This document shows positions 37,992 through 38,989 of a stretch of DNA of 38,989 bases, in pieces. The stretch is taken from contig JAFSYY010000116.1 in the NCBI GenBank assembly GCA_017455845.1, positions 1 through 38,989 on the forward strand, read 5' to 3'. Under the pieces are notes generated by a model. It made no database searches, was not told where the DNA came from, and saw only the letters and a program-made list of their open reading frames with translations. The DNA comes from Prevotella sp. (GTDB lineage Bacteria > Bacteroidota > Bacteroidia > Bacteroidales > Bacteroidaceae). Within the stretch, counting starts at the first letter, position 1; each line of letters opens with the position of its first letter. Both the position numbers and the translations under genes were made by a program.

Positions 37992-38989
37992 ATGAATTGG
38001 AGTTCAAATGAGTTTCAGTGGCTCGACTGGACGGTGCTTGCCGTCGGTGTGGTAGCCATCGTATGGGCGGTGTACCGCGCCATCAAGAAAGACAAGGAGA
38101 AAATGAAGGGTGCCGACTCGCAGGACTATCTGTTCGGCAAGGGCGAGCCCTGGTATGTAATCGGCATGGCTATCTTCGCCGCCAACATCGGCTCGGAGCA
38201 CCTCGTGGGCCTGGCCGGTACGGGTGCGAAGGACGGTGTGGGCATGGCCCACTGGGAGATGCAGGGTTGGATGATCCTGATTCTCGGCTGGCTGTTCGTT
38301 CCCTTCTATCAGTTGCTCAACAACAAGATGGGCAAGATTATCACCATGCCCGACTTCCTGAAGTTCCGTTACACCCAGCGCACAGGTTCGTGGCTGAGCA
38401 TCATCACCCTCGTAGCCTACATCCTGACGAAGGTCTCGGTGACGGCCTTTACGGGTGGTATCTTCTTTGAGTATCTCATCGGCCTGCCCTTCTGGTGGGG
38501 TGCCCTCGGCCTCATCGCCATCACCGCCATCTTCACCGTGTTCGGCGGTATGAAGGGCGTGATGACCATGTCGGCCATCCAGACACCTATTCTTATAATA
38601 GGTGCTTTCGCAGTACTCTTCCTCGGTCTGTCCACCCTGGGTGGCGGCAGCATCGTGCAGGGCTGGGAAAACATGATGGCTTTCTGCAGCACGCTGCACG
38701 ACGGCTACGGAACGACTCACATGTTCCACTGGGCCGACATCAACGCATCGGGCAATCCCGATCCCCTCTACCACGAGTATCCCGGTTTTGTGGTGTTCAT
38801 CGGTGCCTCCATCATCGGTTTCTGGTACTGGTGTACTGACCAGCATATCGTTCAGCGTGTGCTTGGCCAGCAGAAGGGTGAGAGCAACGTGGAGGTAATG
38901 AAGCGTGCCCGTCGCGGTACCATCGCCGCCGGCTACTTCAAGTTGCTCCCCGTGTTTATGTTCTTGATTCCTGGTATGGTGGCTATGGC
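37992..38989 (+). CDS. Sodium/solute symporter family (SGLT-like) sugar transporter, cut by the window end
   Basis: A frame with no stop runs from ATG 37992 to the end of the window (332 complete codons). The start MNWSSNEFQWLDWTVLAVG leads into a first membrane helix. The next part carries the SSS family pattern DYLFGKGEPWYVIGMAIFAANIGSEHLVGLAG, the sugar-site-like segment AHWEMQGW, MPDFLKFRYTQRTGSWLSI, ILTKVSVTAFTGGIFF, FTVFGGMKGVMTM and YWCTDQHIVQRVLGQQ. These match sodium:glucose/galactose-type symporters (SGLT/vSGLT). It is the third gene of the likely uptake operon. Confidence 0.9.
   Translation, partial: MNWSSNEFQWLDWTVLAVGVVAIVWAVYRAIKKDKEKMKGADSQDYLFGKGEPWYVIGMAIFAANIGSEHLVGLAGTGAKDGVGMAHWEMQGWMILILGWLFVPFYQLLNNKMGKIITMPDFLKFRYTQRTGSWLSIITLVAYILTKVSVTAFTGGIFFEYLIGLPFWWGALGLIAITAIFTVFGGMKGVMTMSAIQTPILIIGAFAVLFLGLSTLGGGSIVQGWENMMAFCSTLHDGYGTTHMFHWADINASGNPDPLYHEYPGFVVFIGASIIGFWYWCTDQHIVQRVLGQQKGESNVEVMKRARRGTIAAGYFKLLPVFMFLIPGMVAM

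Overview
The window reads as a chromosome segment of a Bacteroidales bacterium, most likely Prevotella or a close relative. This rests on sequence features: (i) repeated Bacteroidetes-type promoters (TAnnTTTG -7 box, in the best cases 19-20 bases downstream of a TTTG) and almost no Shine-Dalgarno sequences; (ii) Bacteroidales-typical families such as a hybrid two-component regulator, DUF4296, DUF3256, DUF5715 and NPFTVPEGYFE-type anti-sigma proteins, and a C-terminal segment resembling type IX secretion sorting domains; (iii) many lipoproteins. Species cannot be fixed without a database search. No rRNA, tRNA, CRISPR array, prophage or transposase gene was seen.

Layout. 1-4335: the tail of an unknown gene, a decayed AAA+ ATPase (DUF4143 type), and a TPR-sensor hybrid histidine kinase/response regulator/AraC protein that is split by a frameshift in a 9-G run and carries three copies of a GC-rich palindromic element. 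4476-10279: pgk, a DUF3298-type lipoprotein and ileS. 10285-15653: a forward run of traR/dksA-like, lspA, DUF4296 lipoprotein, a small overlapping gene, nucleoside permease, DUF151/UVR nuclease, rsmE and DUF3256. 15644-21637: a reverse-strand block of Spy-like protein, anti-sigma factor, ECF sigma factor, L,D-transpeptidase, mini sorting-domain protein, ribonuclease Z, lipoprotein and mazG. 22081-23722: divergent menA and HD hydrolase. 23807-26555: VWA lipoprotein, guanine deaminase and DUF5715 protein. 27155-33361: gyrA, two TPR proteins and a UDP-GlcNAc 2-epimerase. 33391-38989: a mannitol dehydrogenase family oxidoreductase (reverse) facing away from a sugar-uptake set (exported aldose epimerase, MFS sugar porter, SSS symporter cut by the window end).

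How the genes work together. The sigma/anti-sigma/Spy-like/L,D-transpeptidase cluster looks like an envelope-stress and peptidoglycan module. The galM-like, MFS and SSS genes form a sugar capture and uptake operon. The rest is mostly housekeeping.

The most unusual content is not genic. Nine loci carry arrays with a strict 7-base period but different unit sequences; they fill intergenic gaps and in three cases enter genes (lspA tail, DUF3256 signal peptide, epimerase interior). Three 160-250 bp AT-rich elements with 35-bp inverted arms sit between genes, and at least one has its core flipped relative to another. A separate GC-rich palindrome has entered the hybrid kinase gene three times. A 34-bp inverted repeat lies in the gyrA leader, and menA and the HD gene share a promoter that reads almost the same on both strands.
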